The notes under the pieces: model-generated
What the model was told of the DNA's origin: nothing
The model's database searches: none
Seen by the model: the letters and a program-made list of their open reading frames with translations, nothing else
Position numbers and translations under genes: made by a program
From: Sarcomyxa edulis
Lineage: Eukaryota > Basidiomycota > Agaricomycetes > Agaricales > Mycenaceae
Reading direction: 5' to 3'
DNA length: 64,000 nucleotides
Assembly: GCA_009761415.1 (NCBI GenBank)
Contig: QUOL01000010.1
Span: forward strand, 1,116,001-1,180,000
Part shown: positions 35,760 to 49,166 of the stretch, in pieces
How the letters are laid out: every line of letters starts with the position of its first letter
Numbering within the stretch: position 1 is the stretch's first letter

Positions 35760-38382
35760 TCAATTCTGTTCGGCCCACCGCACCAACCAGTCTTCCCAAC
35801 CTTCCCATCCGTTCTCATGAGCGCCGTGATCTTCCTGGAAGAACCCATCTCGTCTAGGGGGAGGAGGAGGAGGGCCAGGGGGAGGGCCACGGGGGTTGAG
35901 AAGTCTGTCGACAATATGCACAGCACCATTAATGCTGACAATATCTGCAACTCCGACAGGACGACCGTTGACGAAGAATTTGGTGAAATATGTAGATGGG
36001 GTGTGGGGAATAGGGACTTGAGCTTTATATTTAGCGATGTGAACATGGAGAGATTGATTGGTAAGGAGAGTGGGCAGGGTTAAGTTAGCTGCGAAGATTT
36101 GTTTGGGAGGATGGGGGTGAGGGAATTGCTGGGACGGTGGGCCAGGGGGAGGAGGAGGGAAGGGAGGAGGGTGTTCGTCACGATCGCCGCCGTCACGAGG
36201 GAAAGGAGGTGGCCCCGGAGGAGGAGGTGGATACCAGCCGTGTTGTCCAGGTCCCTCAGGGGGAGGAGGGCCACAACCTGGAGGTGGTGGATGGCTATAT
36301 GGCTCGTGCCAGCTACCAGGAGGGGGAGGGAAGTGAGGAGGGACTTCGCCGTTACGGGAAGGTGGAGGACCGCGGGGAGGAGGAGGACGAGGACCCCATC
36401 CTCGCGGTGGCGGAGGATGGCTGAATGGGCCACCGGGAGGATAAGGGAAGGGATGAGGGAATTCACCATCCGAAGGCAGGAACGGCGGAGGTCCGGGAGG
36501 AGGAGGAGGATACCAACCATGTTCCGGAGGGCCTGGAGGGGGCGGTGGTCCGTACCCAGAAGGTGGTGAGCCCCAACCAGGTGGTGGCGGAGGTGGACGA
36601 CCATAGGGTTCGTGATGCCCAGGGGGAGGGGGAGGGGGAGGGGGAGGGGGAGGGGAGGAAGGGCCACGAGCGTGGATCCGATCGTCTTGGTCGTCTGAAA
36701 CTTCGCTAGGAGAACGCCAACGGTGTGCCCGATCACGAGGGGGCTGAGGGAACGACGGTCCTGTTGGTCGGGACGACCGATGGTAGGGTCCATTATCCCT
36801 ATGTTCCGCAGAGCCTTCGTATGCCTCCATGAAATCATCCAGACTCTGAGTCTCATCAGAGCCATCAGCATTTTCGTCAACAATAGAGTCCTCTACAAAG
36901 GTCACAGTGGCACTCGACGAAGCATTATGAGCATAATCTGACGGAGGGAGGATCAGAGGCAATTCGATAGCAAAGTTGTAAAAGCTAACCTGAATGCAAC
37001 ACGAAGTTTGGAACGACGTGGTACTGAAGCAATTTCTTCAAGACCGTTTCTCCAAAGGGAGAGAACAAGAAGTGCTGGAGCTTTTCCGGCAGGGCCAAGA
37101 AAGCGTGGTTGGTTGGGGCGAAGAATGTCACCGCCTGGGTGCCCTCGATAGAGCCTTTCTTGCCATCTTCACCCGGGACATAGCGAAGATCAAGCTCATC
37201 TGTAAGGCCGGTACGTTGGAGAGCAGATGTCTGACGAAGTGCAGGTCGAATTAATATATGTAACGGCGCGAAAGTTTGCAAATGGAGAACCCACCAGAAC
37301 AGAGAATCCAGATTGAGCCATGTAAAGCTCCTGGAACGTCGAAGGAGGAGGGAATAATGGATGATTGACGACATGAATGACACCTTGAAGTGGGCAGACA
37401 TCAGCTTAGCTCATTGAAGTAGGGTAATAGTAGAACGTACCATTCACGGCATGAACGTTGTGCTTCACAACTTTGGTGAAAAGATTGATTTTCAAGCTTG
37501 GGGGTAGACGCGAAGCGTCAACTTTGATGCGGAGAGGCTCAGCATGAGGAAGATGGAGACTGGTAGCAAACGTCGCGTTCTTAGCAAGTTGATGGGCCTT
37601 GAGAGAGGAGGGCAGGATATGATAGGATAGAATGCCAGTGATGATCTTCTTGATAAATTTCTTGTGTTCTTCTTTCTCGGATTCATCGAGAACAGATAGC
37701 TCCAGATTCTCCAAGAGCTTCACTGCATCTGAAAGATCGTGCGATGCGGTGCTCTTAAGAACACCGAACGCGATGTTATCTTCAACATTGTGACTGTGTT
37801 TGTCATGGTGAGGATGGAATCCTTTGCCTTTGTGGCGTCTAGGTGCTTCAAAGTCGGTGGCGGATTCGCGAAGGGGTTCATGAGGCGGTCCCTTGTCGGG
37901 GTGAGGCAATGCCCAGTTGGGAGTTGCGAAAAAGGTGATACTAGAATCATGGACGATGAGAACGATAGTTATTGGGAACATACTAAGGAACTCACCTGTT
38001 AGAAGAGTCGTTAAGAAGCGAGACAATTTCGTCGCTAATGTTTATAACCTTTACGAGTCGAGAGAACCTGATGATGGAAAGATAGTTAGGAAAGAGCTTG
38101 AAGGGCAAAAGGATGGAAAAAAACTTACTTTGGATCATCGCTTAGTACTTGGAAGACGGTTCTACTTTCTTCTACTTTGTGTGGATGCGACTGGGGAAAG
38201 GCAACATGAGGAAGCTCGCTGCTCAATTCATCTTGGGCGCTTTCCTGAGGAAATGAGATAGGATGTTGATTCAAATAGGCATAAGAGGCTTCCAGGTCAG
38301 TGTCCAATGCGAGAGGCTCAGAAAGAGCGGAAACGGCGAGGACACTGCCCAAAACCAAGCCCGAGAAGACTGGGAGGAGCAT
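35760..38382 (-). CDS. Secreted fasciclin (FAS1) protein with two FAS1 domains and a proline-rich insertion
   Basis: A signal peptide (MLLPVFSGLVLGSVLAVSA) begins at 38382. FAS1 domain one includes VFQVLSDDPKFSRLVKVI, then SITFFATPNWAL, ILSYHILPSSLKAHQLA, and NVHAVNGVIHVVNHPLF. Domain two starts with FSVLTSALQRTGLTDEL and TFFAPTNHAFLALPEKL, then LLQYHVVPNFVLHS. It is then interrupted by roughly 280 residues of Pro/Gly-rich sequence (about 36091-36930), and resumes with LPTLLTNQSLHVHI and GVADIVSINGAVHIVDRLL. The insertion contains HGWYPPPPPGPPPF twice. FAS1 proteins act in adhesion and cell-wall organisation. No GPI signal is evident at the C-terminus (WEDWLVRWAEQN). Exon joins are supported by intact FAS1 motifs on both sides. 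Confidence 0.87.
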
Positions 38383-38654
38383 TGTGCTCCAGTGAGGGTG
38401 AAGGAGGAAAGAATGATGAGACTCGAGGACATATTTCACTATTATAAGTATATCCTGCGCAGTCGACGCCAGGTAGCGTCACTTGTGGCCGCCCAGAACC
38501 GATGCTGCGGAATTTCTGCGGATACGAACATTCGGTGGCCACGAATGCCGACAGTGAGACAAAGGTTGACGGTGTCTCGGACAGCTGCGAAAAGCAAGGG
38601 GGATGATGCGGAGAAGAAGATATAAAAATAAAACAAAACTATGGTACATCTCAT
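38383..38654. promoter_or_regulatory. Promoter of the fasciclin gene / 3' end of the transporter gene
   Basis: A 272-bp spacer. On the minus strand, a TATA-like TATACTTATAATA sits about 60-70 bp upstream of the fasciclin ATG (38437-38449), a plausible core promoter. A short 3' UTR of the transporter is also expected here. Confidence 0.45.
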
Positions 38655-41600
38655 CTACGTGAGTTTACAACGGTCCACAGACCGATCCGCTGGATTACCC
38701 CACCACGTAGGGAACGCAATCGCATCTCCACTAGCTCCAAAGACTGCGAAGCTCAGGATAAATAGAACAACTTGTGAGCCCCCATCTAGTGCTGCTGATG
38801 TGAGGTAGTTGTACTGCGAAGGTGTCAGTTGGAACGTGACTTGGGGAACCAACGCCACATACCTTGATAAACCATCCAGGGCGACGAGAACGTAGCCACC
38901 ACTGGGATGCAAATCCAATAACAAGGCATGACCACCATTGGCCGTTGACAGAGTAGGGTAGACTGTGGGACTCGTTAGCGTAGAAGGAATGAGAAAACAT
39001 GTGAAGACTTACTAGCCAATGTACTGAGCGATGATAGGGACATTGATATATGCCATGGATCTCGCTAGTCTACCTTGCTTGTTCTTAGACAGTTTCCAGA
39101 CAATCCAAAACGGTAGAGGTGTAAAGAGCCCTATAACACTAAAGAACGATGTAAGCCCATAGAACTCCCGGACCTTGATAGCAACTCACATTGCGAAGGG
39201 TATAATCCAATAACCAGCAGGCTTTCCGACTGAGAACAGTTCTTTTCCCAAGGCACCCATGGCAATCGAAGCCGAGTTGTACGACTGAATGATCCATCCA
39301 CTCCACTAATCACATAGGATCAGATCCAGGCCAATGAAATGTTCAGGCGACTTACGACACGGGTACCAGTTGGGTCTTTCAAGACTTCGCGGTTATTGTC
39401 AACGATACTCTTCATCACTGCAGAAAGGTCAATAAAAGACAGGGGTCAACAACCGACTCTACACACTTGTGTAATTGAAGATGGATCCGACAATCGATCC
39501 AACCTGATCACTGTGTAAGTCAAGGATCGATATATAGGAAGAGTAGCAGCACGAACCATTTGCGCTAAGAAGGTCATTCTTGGGGGCACCTTCGTGTATT
39601 GTCCGAGCTTTAGATCTGGAACAACATATGCTTAATATGTATGTCACGACACGATGTGATAGCGCATACCTTGAAGCATATATAGGACCTGGAAGGACGT
39701 GCTGTTTCCGTATAGATTGGCGTACATGACAGGGCTGATAATGTAAATCAGCAATGGCCAAAATCAAGCAAAGAAAGCTGTTACATCGGTTGACCGGGGT
39801 GAATGAAAGCTGCGATGATTTGGACCGCATATTTAATTGACAGCTGGAATCCCGTGGTAGCCGTAACTGGATGTGATTTAGCCAGAATAAAAGCACAGGA
39901 GATCGAAGAGACGCACTGAATCCAAGGATGATGGCAATGAAGGAGCTGAAGACTATTACAGAAATGTAATCCATGTTCAAACAATAGGAAAAATGATTCT
40001 TACCGGTGAAGAAAAGGATACTCCACACAGGCATCAGCACTACACCGCCAGGACCCGCATAACTGCAACCAATTCCGACTGCAAGAGCAATCACGAACAC
40101 CAGCCCGTACACCCACTGAGGAACCTCGGGATATTTTTGCATCTCTAATGCACAGACCAACAAAGGTCAATGAACAAGACGACAGAAATTGATCACTAGG
40201 ACGTACCCTTGTAATGAGGATCGTCGATATCCGCATGACCCCGCTTCAAGAATCGAAATCCACCGAAAGCTAACATCGAAATCAGAAGCGTTAGTAAAGA
40301 GAGATGAAACTGATGTAATCTAGCTTTTGACCTTTCTTCAGATCGGCCCAATGCCAGAGAAGGATATAAGTTATCGCAGCCCCAAGGGATATATTGTAGG
40401 TCAACTGAGAAATGGCGTAAGTAGTCGTGTACCGCGGCAGACCAACGGTTTCGAGTGCCGCTTTGTTAAGATGGTAATCCGAGTCAATAACCAAAGTTTG
40501 GTTATAGGTCGTTCCATCGTTCCCGAATAGCGATGTTGACATGAATTTGAGATCGCCGGCGTTGAAGACGTTAGCATAATAGCACGTTGTTAGAACAATA
40601 TAACCAAGCGCCATTCCGACTTTAGGTCATATGTTAGAATCGAGACAACAATTCCACCACGGCAACAGCTGCTTACTGTACGAGTTGACTTGTGTCTGAA
40701 GCGGCCATACGAGGGGGTTGCCTTGGGTAATGAGTGTCCATGATGTGCCAAAGGATAAAAGTCCGAGGCCTTCGTTACTAGAACCAGCACCGAACAAGTT
40801 ACGAATGAATGAGTGTCGTCCATTGTCGGCCATACAAATGATAGAAATGGCGGTCAGAAGCTGCATTGTGTGTGAGTACTATCGGCTAGCATAGAACAAT
40901 GAAGCATCTACGAACAGGGAATATATACTGGGGGACAGTCTCCCAGAAGAATATGCACGTAAACTGGGAACAATCAGACACTTGTAGATATACAACGAGG
41001 TAAAGAATGCAGACATACCACGATCCAGAAAAATTTGCGCTTCTTGGCGTTAAGGGAGCCGCTGAAGTGTAGACTCTGGAGGAGGTTGACTACAGAGATG
41101 TACGTCGGGTAAAATGCGCTGGATACGAAGAAATCGTCCTCAGTAATTTGAACATCACGAAACCTGGTCATATGAGCTCACTATGTCGGGTATACAAGCA
41201 GCGTGCGCACTGCATATTGTGAGACCTCAGTATCTGAGAGTTTTGTTCAAAGCGCTTCGATAGAGGACTCACGTATACCAGCAATACCGTAGCCGATCAT
41301 CTGAGTGGCAAAAATCTGGAACATCGCGACGGCAGCATTCAGTCGGATATCGTAGAACAGGTCTGGGTGCGGACTATCAGGACAGTAGAGCGGGGAGATA
41401 GTCGATTAAGACTTACCCAAAGCAGCGATAATTTCCATTCCGACGGCGACACTAGATGCAGTAGAAGACATGATCACAATGACAGTGTGCTCTCTGTAAC
41501 GCAGAATAAGTACAGGTCGCAGTAAATGCAAACGGACAGCCTACTTGATGTTGAAGGGGCCAGGGTTGAGGAACCGCCAATATCCGTGGCGGGGTATGGC

Positions 41601-42163
41601 CGCTAGTGAGTTCAGATAAGTAGCTCGAATCACTTATATAAAGACGTCAAAAGCTTACTAGCCATGGCTTCCCCCAGGACATAGGCGATAATGAGGCAGA
41701 AAAGTTGAGAGACGGAAGCATTTTGGGGTTTGAAGGTATAAATAGTACCAAGGACCTTGTGATACATGCTTAGTGCACCGTCGAAGACTCAGGAATAAGT
41801 CGGAACACTCACCGCTCCAAAAGCACTCAAACCGATGCCCAGAAACGCGGAACGGAAAGTTAACACAGGCAGCGTAGGGTCATCTTGTGTAGTAATGACC
41901 TAGAAATCAATGAGGATCAGCAAAATGTATTATGCCATGGTACCGGGCAGAAAACGCACCTGGATGGCAACTTGTTCCGCCTTTTCGATGACAACTTCGT
42001 CCAGGGCCTCATCAGAGTCGTCGTCGACGCCTTTAGACATGACGACAATTCCGCCCTCGGCATCACCATATAGATCGTCTTTGGTCAAGGATCCATGGGA
42101 TTTCCTGTGCTTGAGGTCGGACAGCTCTTGCTCATCGACATCAACACCAGTCGAGGCGGGCAT
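38655..42163 (-). CDS. OPT-family oligopeptide transporter
   Basis: OPT proteins are proton-coupled importers of small peptides, glutathione or metal-siderophore complexes at the plasma membrane. The acidic cytosolic N-terminus (MPASTGVDVDEQELS) ends near VITTQDDPTLPVLTFRS, a conserved OPT entry segment. About 14 hydrophobic spans follow, interrupted by many introns. Recognisable segments include RHGYWRFLNPGPFNIKEH, then FWETVPQYIFPLLTAIS and GLGLLSFGTSWTL, SYIGMALGYIV, and DPHYKEMQKYPEVPQWVYG. The last part has QWWLRSRRPGWFIKYNYL, close to the end (VDRCKLT, stop at 38655). Length is about 780 residues. Substrate cannot be inferred. The start lies 416 bp from the V-ATPase 3' end. Confidence 0.92.
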
Positions 42164-42579
42164 CTTGAAGAGAGTGCACGTAGGGACCCATAGTCAGATA
42201 GAAGGCTTAAATAACATAGCACAACGTTATCGTCGTTAAGATAAAAGGAAATTCCCAGCTACTTGATTGGCTGGCACCATCGATGGAAATTCCACAACGC
42301 GGTGCGAGTCATGATTACCGACATAGACGATAAGAGCCAAGCGTGTTCCAAGGGATGTAAGCTATATTGGAGAAGGTTATCAGAATGATAAGGAGAGATA
42401 GGCAGAATCAAATAAGTCACTTGAGCATACTCTCCACCCAACGGAGTCCAGACAAGGTACTTATCAGGCGCAAAGCCCTCATGTGAATTTGAATATCATT
42501 ACAAGATTGAGACTTGTCCAGGGGATGTATGTATGCAAAGGGTAACGTTCGGAATTACAAGAGATGGAAAATTCCTTTC
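42164..42579. promoter_or_regulatory. Promoter of the OPT transporter and 3' region of VMA1
   Basis: This 416-bp stretch holds no supported coding frame. It should contain the transporter's promoter on its left side and the 3' UTR of VMA1 on its right. No specific site could be assigned. Confidence 0.45.
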
Positions 42580-44955
42580 CTACTCAGCCATCTGGCGGAA
42601 TTTATCTTGGATCTCAGCATATAGACCGTCTAGTTTGCGTTTGATATCTTCTTGCCCTTGTGACGGAGACTGAACATATACGTTAGTGAAATCATATTCC
42701 TTATTGACTCGATCGCACTAACCTCGAACTTCATCTGGGAAAGCTTGAACATCAAATCGCCAGCAGAATCCTTAATCTTGGCAAATGTCAGATCGCCCTG
42801 AGCTACCGCCTTGAGTGCTGCGTCGTGGAAGCCGACAAAGTTACGGAGCATCGCGCTCGTCTTGTAGAATGGGCAGTATCGGTCGTATTCACTCATACCA
42901 TTCTGCTGCAGGAAGTCGTCCTTGAGCATCCGCGCAACTTCCAAAGTGATCTTATCGGCCTCTCCAAGAGCACTCTTTCCTACAAGTTGCACGATTTCGG
43001 CAAGGTCCTCTTCTTTTTGCAAGATTTCCTTGGTCTTCATACGCAATTCGACGAATCCAGGCTCGGTGGTTTCGTAGTACGGTTCGAGTACTTTGGTATA
43101 TTTCGAATAGGAGAGACTCCAGTTGACGGAAGGGAAATGTTTTCGCTGAGCCAGTTTCTTATCGAGACCCCAGAAGACCTGCACGATACCGAGAGTGGCG
43201 GATGTGACAGGATCTGAGAAATCTCCTCCAGGAGGCGAGACACTGTAAGAGGTGTCAATGACGTTCCTGAGGCACAAACAAAGATAGAGAAGACTGACGC
43301 TCCGACAATTGATACAGTTCCTTGTCTTTGTGGATTACCAATGCACACGACCTTTCCTGCTCGCTCGTAGAAACTGGCAAGCTTAGTACCGAGATAAGCA
43401 GGATAACCTGAATCTGCAGGCATCTCGGCCAGACGGCCAGAAATCTCACGAAGAGCTTCGGCCCACCGAGACGTCGAGTCAGCCATCATGGCGACATTCG
43501 TTCCTTGGTCACGGAAATATTCGGAGAGCGTGATACCAGTGTAGATGGATGCTTCACGAGCGGCGACGGGCATATTCGATGTGTTGGCAACGAGAGTCGT
43601 CCGCTTCATGATAGGTTCTTGACGGTCACCGACCTCCATCGTCAATTCAGGGAACTGATTGGGCGTCAGTGAGTAGTTGTATCTATTGGAAAAGACTGGA
43701 CAACATACCTCCATCAGAACTTCAGCCATCTACGGCATAGATAAGTAGGCAATCGAAACGGTTGACCGATATATGAACCTACCTCATTACCGCGTTCTCC
43801 ACATCCGACATACACGATAATATCGCTATTGGAGAATTTGGAAAGAGCTTGGGAGATGACAGTTTTTCCACAACCGAATGCACCTGGGATAGCAGTTGTA
43901 CCACCTTGAACGCAACTATAATATGATCAGACGGCATTGAGTTGCACAGAGATTTGGCAGCTTACGGGAACAGCGCATCGAGAACACGTTGACCAGTGAG
44001 AAGAGGGTGGTCGGCGGTCTGCTTCTCGGCAACTGGTCGCGGTGCACGTACGGGCCATAGTTGCATCATCGTATGTTTCGTCGCCTTACCCTCAAATTCG
44101 GTCTCTAGAACAATATCCTGGAAGAGAATTTGTCAGACAATCAGACTACCACATGCAGACATTCTACGCACGTCTACAGCATAAGCGCCCTTTTCCACAA
44201 TGTTAGTGATTGTCCCGAGTGCTCGAGGAGAGAGCATAATTTTATGATTGTCGACCAGCGAGTTTTCATAAACGCTCCCAAAGATGTCACCACCAGTTAT
44301 GTGGTCCCCGACCTGATAAGGTTGTGAGTCAAAGTGATTGAGAGTGGTAGGATGAATATACCTTGAATGTAGTAGGTTTGAAATCCCATTGAAGTGACCG
44401 ATCTAGTGCATGAGTGTTGATACCACGAGGAATATAGATCGATTTCGAGAGTTCTTGGATGGACTATCCGGGGCTTAGTATAATGACGTAGGGCACTGCG
44501 CGAAAGCTTACTCGTAAAGGTCTCTGGATACCATCGACGATATTCTCCATCAGACCTGACAGTGTGAAGTGAGAACGAAGACTCAATCCTGGTGATCAAG
44601 CACGTACCTGGCCCAAGCTCTACACTCAGAGGTTTTCCCGTTCGTAGGACGGGATCACCGACTGTTACACCAGATGTTTCTTCGTAGACTTGGATGGTAG
44701 CCTTATCGGCCTCGATTCGGATGACCTCTGTGAAGTTGATGAGACTTCTGAAACATCGATAGACCATTTCAAGAACATACCTCCGACCAATTCGTCGTGT
44801 CCAACGCGTACGAGTTCGTACATGGCAGCCCCAATCATGTTTTCAGCAATGACGACGGGTCCAGAAACACCGAAGACAGAACCGAAGCGACTTTCGCGAT
44901 CCTCATCTCTGACTTTTGGGAGGTCTCGTTTAGCATTTTGAAGAGCGCCTGCCAT
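42580..44955 (-). CDS. VMA1: V-type proton ATPase catalytic subunit A
   Basis: Subunit A hydrolyses ATP in the V1 sector, powering acidification of vacuoles. The start [19 protein letters not shown] leads into [19 protein letters not shown]. The P-loop is [14 protein letters not shown]. The conserved region GERGNEMAEVLMEFPEL follows, then [22 protein letters not shown] and [27 protein letters not shown] in adjacent exons. The C-terminal helical part contains [15 protein letters not shown] and ends DKFRQMAE at 42580. About eight introns of around 50 nt are present. There is no intein at the usual P-loop insertion site, unlike the Saccharomyces gene. The start is 152 bp from the divergent RPT1 gene. 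Confidence 0.95.
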
Positions 44956-45107
44956 GATTATCGTCGAAGTGGTACAAGTACACAGCCAGCTCCGAGTCTA
45001 AAGCGAGACTGCACCGCCACAGTCACGCAAATTGCCGAATCACCTCTTTGCGACTTCGCTGACGCGTCCAACGTCCAACTTTATAATTCTCATTTCCATC
45101 CACAACA
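44956..45107. promoter_or_regulatory. Bidirectional promoter, VMA1 / RPT1
   Basis: A 152-bp interval between divergent ATGs of two housekeeping complex subunits. It includes the AT-rich TTTATAATTC at about 45080-45089, a possible TATA-like element for RPT1. Confidence 0.5.
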
Positions 45108-47075
<1,968 letters not shown>

Positions 47076-47281
47076 GCTGTATATTTCCGTTCACTTGGTA
47101 TGCTATGGGATACTTTCTGTATAATAGAGTTATTACACGTTGAAGTTCAGTTACGTTCTTTGGCGCTCTCTTTCTCCCGAAGTTCGAGATGAGTTTTCGT
47201 GAAATTTGTTGAGCGCCGACCCCGGGCGGAGCTTACGTCCCGACTTGAAGAGTGTGGGGTAACTCTGTCTTGGCGTCGACC

Positions 47282-48873
47282 ATGTCTTCAACGACTTCAT
47301 GTCGTCGATTGTTCTGCAAGACGACGACGATCCAAGTTCGTCACAACTATCATCTTTCTCGAAGAATTCCAGAGTTGCCATCCCCAGAGGTCACTCAATT
47401 AATCGCGAATTATGTCTCGCACCCACCTCGCCCGCTGAATCTATCCACTTTACTATCATTCGGTCGCCCACTCACGCCTGAATCTCTATTGTCATCTGTA
47501 TCTTATGCTCTTGCGGAAATTCCGCGTCGTTTGGCTACCCGTGTTCGTTCCTTGGAGGCTTTGCCATACATAGTGGGAACCAATCCATATGTTGCGAAGA
47601 CGCTAAAAGCCTACAGAGAAAGCTTCAAATGGCTTGCTACATACCCTCCAGTCGAGACCTTGGAGGAGAATGCCGAATTTGCTGCCAAACTGGAGGATCT
47701 AGTGCAGATGCACGCGAATGACATCCCCACAATGGCAAAAGGGTAGAGTGGCGTCAAAACGTTCAGGATCTAAAACTCATGTTCTTGCATCATAGGTTCC
47801 AAGAATGCTCGAGATACATGTCTCCTGCTCAGATCAGCAATTTCTTGGATGGTGCGATCCGCAACCGTATATCAGTCAGGTTGATTGCAGAGCAACATAT
47901 AGCCCTCACGCATGCCCTCAGTCATCCCGAACGCCTTACTACACATATCGGGGTGGTTAACATGCAGTGCTCAGCCGCAGACATGATTCGCATGTGCGGA
48001 TCCTATGTCAGTGAATTATGCGAAGCGACGCTAGGTATGCACTTCTCAATGATGTCTCAACTGCCTTCCATGACTATATTATGCATTAGGTGCGGCTCCA
48101 AAGCTTATAATCGACGGACATCCAGAGGCTACTTTTGCGTAAGTGTCTTACATCGATTGTCTTGAGATATGTCTAATGTGTTTCCAGTTATGTTCCAGTA
48201 CATCTTGAATACATCTTCACTGAGATATTGAAGAACTCATTCCGTGCAACCGTCGAACAACACCGCAAATATCGTGGAAGTTCCAACTACGAAATACCCC
48301 CGGTTTGCATCACATTGTCCCCTCCCCCCAGGATACCAGGAAGGGAGCAAGAGCCGTCTTTCTTTTCCATTCGGGTTCGAGACCAGGGTGGCGGAGTGTC
48401 GCCTGCTCATATGGCCAAGATATTCTCGTATGGCTTCACTACGGCGGGAATCGAGAACACAGACAACGATGACGGTGGAGGGCCGTATGCTGCTCAACAT
48501 GTTGGAGGCAGCGCGGCTATTGATAATGATGGTTCGGGGGACAGCAATCTTTTCGGTGAGATTACTGGGAAAGGGCTCCAGGTAGGCATGGGCACGATCG
48601 CTGGGCTGGGTTATGGGTTGCCTATGAGTAAACTATACGCGAAGTACGGTCTTTCTTGCCACTTAGATGTGACCTTTTTACTGAGGTGCTGTGTCGTAGA
48701 TATTTTGGCGGTTCTCTCGATTTGTTCTCAATGGAGAATTGGGGTAAGTGGCCACTTGCTTCATTGCTTTACACAGACACGTTTACTTATTATTGACGAC
48801 ACTCGAAGGGACCGACGTCTTCTTGAAACTTAGGTGTTTAGACGAAGCGGAAGCTGGTGGTTCCACTATCTGA
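47282..48873 (+). CDS. Mitochondrial pyruvate/branched-chain 2-oxoacid dehydrogenase kinase
   Basis: These GHKL-fold kinases phosphorylate and inactivate the E1 subunit of mitochondrial 2-oxoacid dehydrogenases. The N-terminus (MSSTTSCRRLFCKTTTIQV) is basic and likely a mitochondrial presequence. The regulatory helical domain has PLTPESLLSSVSYALAEIP and QISNFLDGAIRNRISVRLI. The ATP-binding domain shows the N box EILKNSFRATVEQHR, then SIRVRDQGGGVSP (G1 box) and TIAGLGYGLPMSKLYAKYFGG in part formed by splicing. The end is ENWGTDVFLKLRCLDEAE, with stop at 48871. An insertion rich in Gly/Asp/Asn lies between the G1 and G2 boxes (about 48440-48560). PDK versus BCKDK specificity is not decided. About six introns are inferred. 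Confidence 0.9.
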
Positions 48874-49166
48874 TTTTATTGTATCAAGCTAGCCACTTAT
48901 TCATGTCTTTTGTATTATGGAATCTATTATAATGCCCTGACTTGCAGCGTTCCGACGGTATTCAACGAGGATGATGCAGATTATATATTGCAGAATGATT
49001 GCGAGAATTAATGTGCCAAAGGGAAGAAAAGACAACAACGTAACAGAGCAGGGTAAAATACAGCGGACCAGGGTATGAAGGCCAGCTTGACTGTGGAAGA
49101 TGGTCTAGGGCGTATAAGTGTTCCAGGTTCGTCAAAATAATAAATGTCAGCAAAGCTTTTGCTCAT
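48874..49166. other. Convergent 3' spacer
   Basis: A 293-bp spacer between the convergent dehydrogenase kinase and DYRK genes. It is AT-rich and holds both 3' UTRs. No structure or gene could be supported. Confidence 0.45.

Noticed and set aside
36080..36883. Second long minus-strand frame (267 codons) rich in Leu/His/Pro
   Set aside because: It is a shifted reading of the proline-rich insertion in the fasciclin protein; low-complexity codons lack stops in several frames.
42580..44955. Possible intein in VMA1
   Set aside because: The P-loop exon reads [14 protein letters not shown] without interruption, and the rest of the protein is of normal length.
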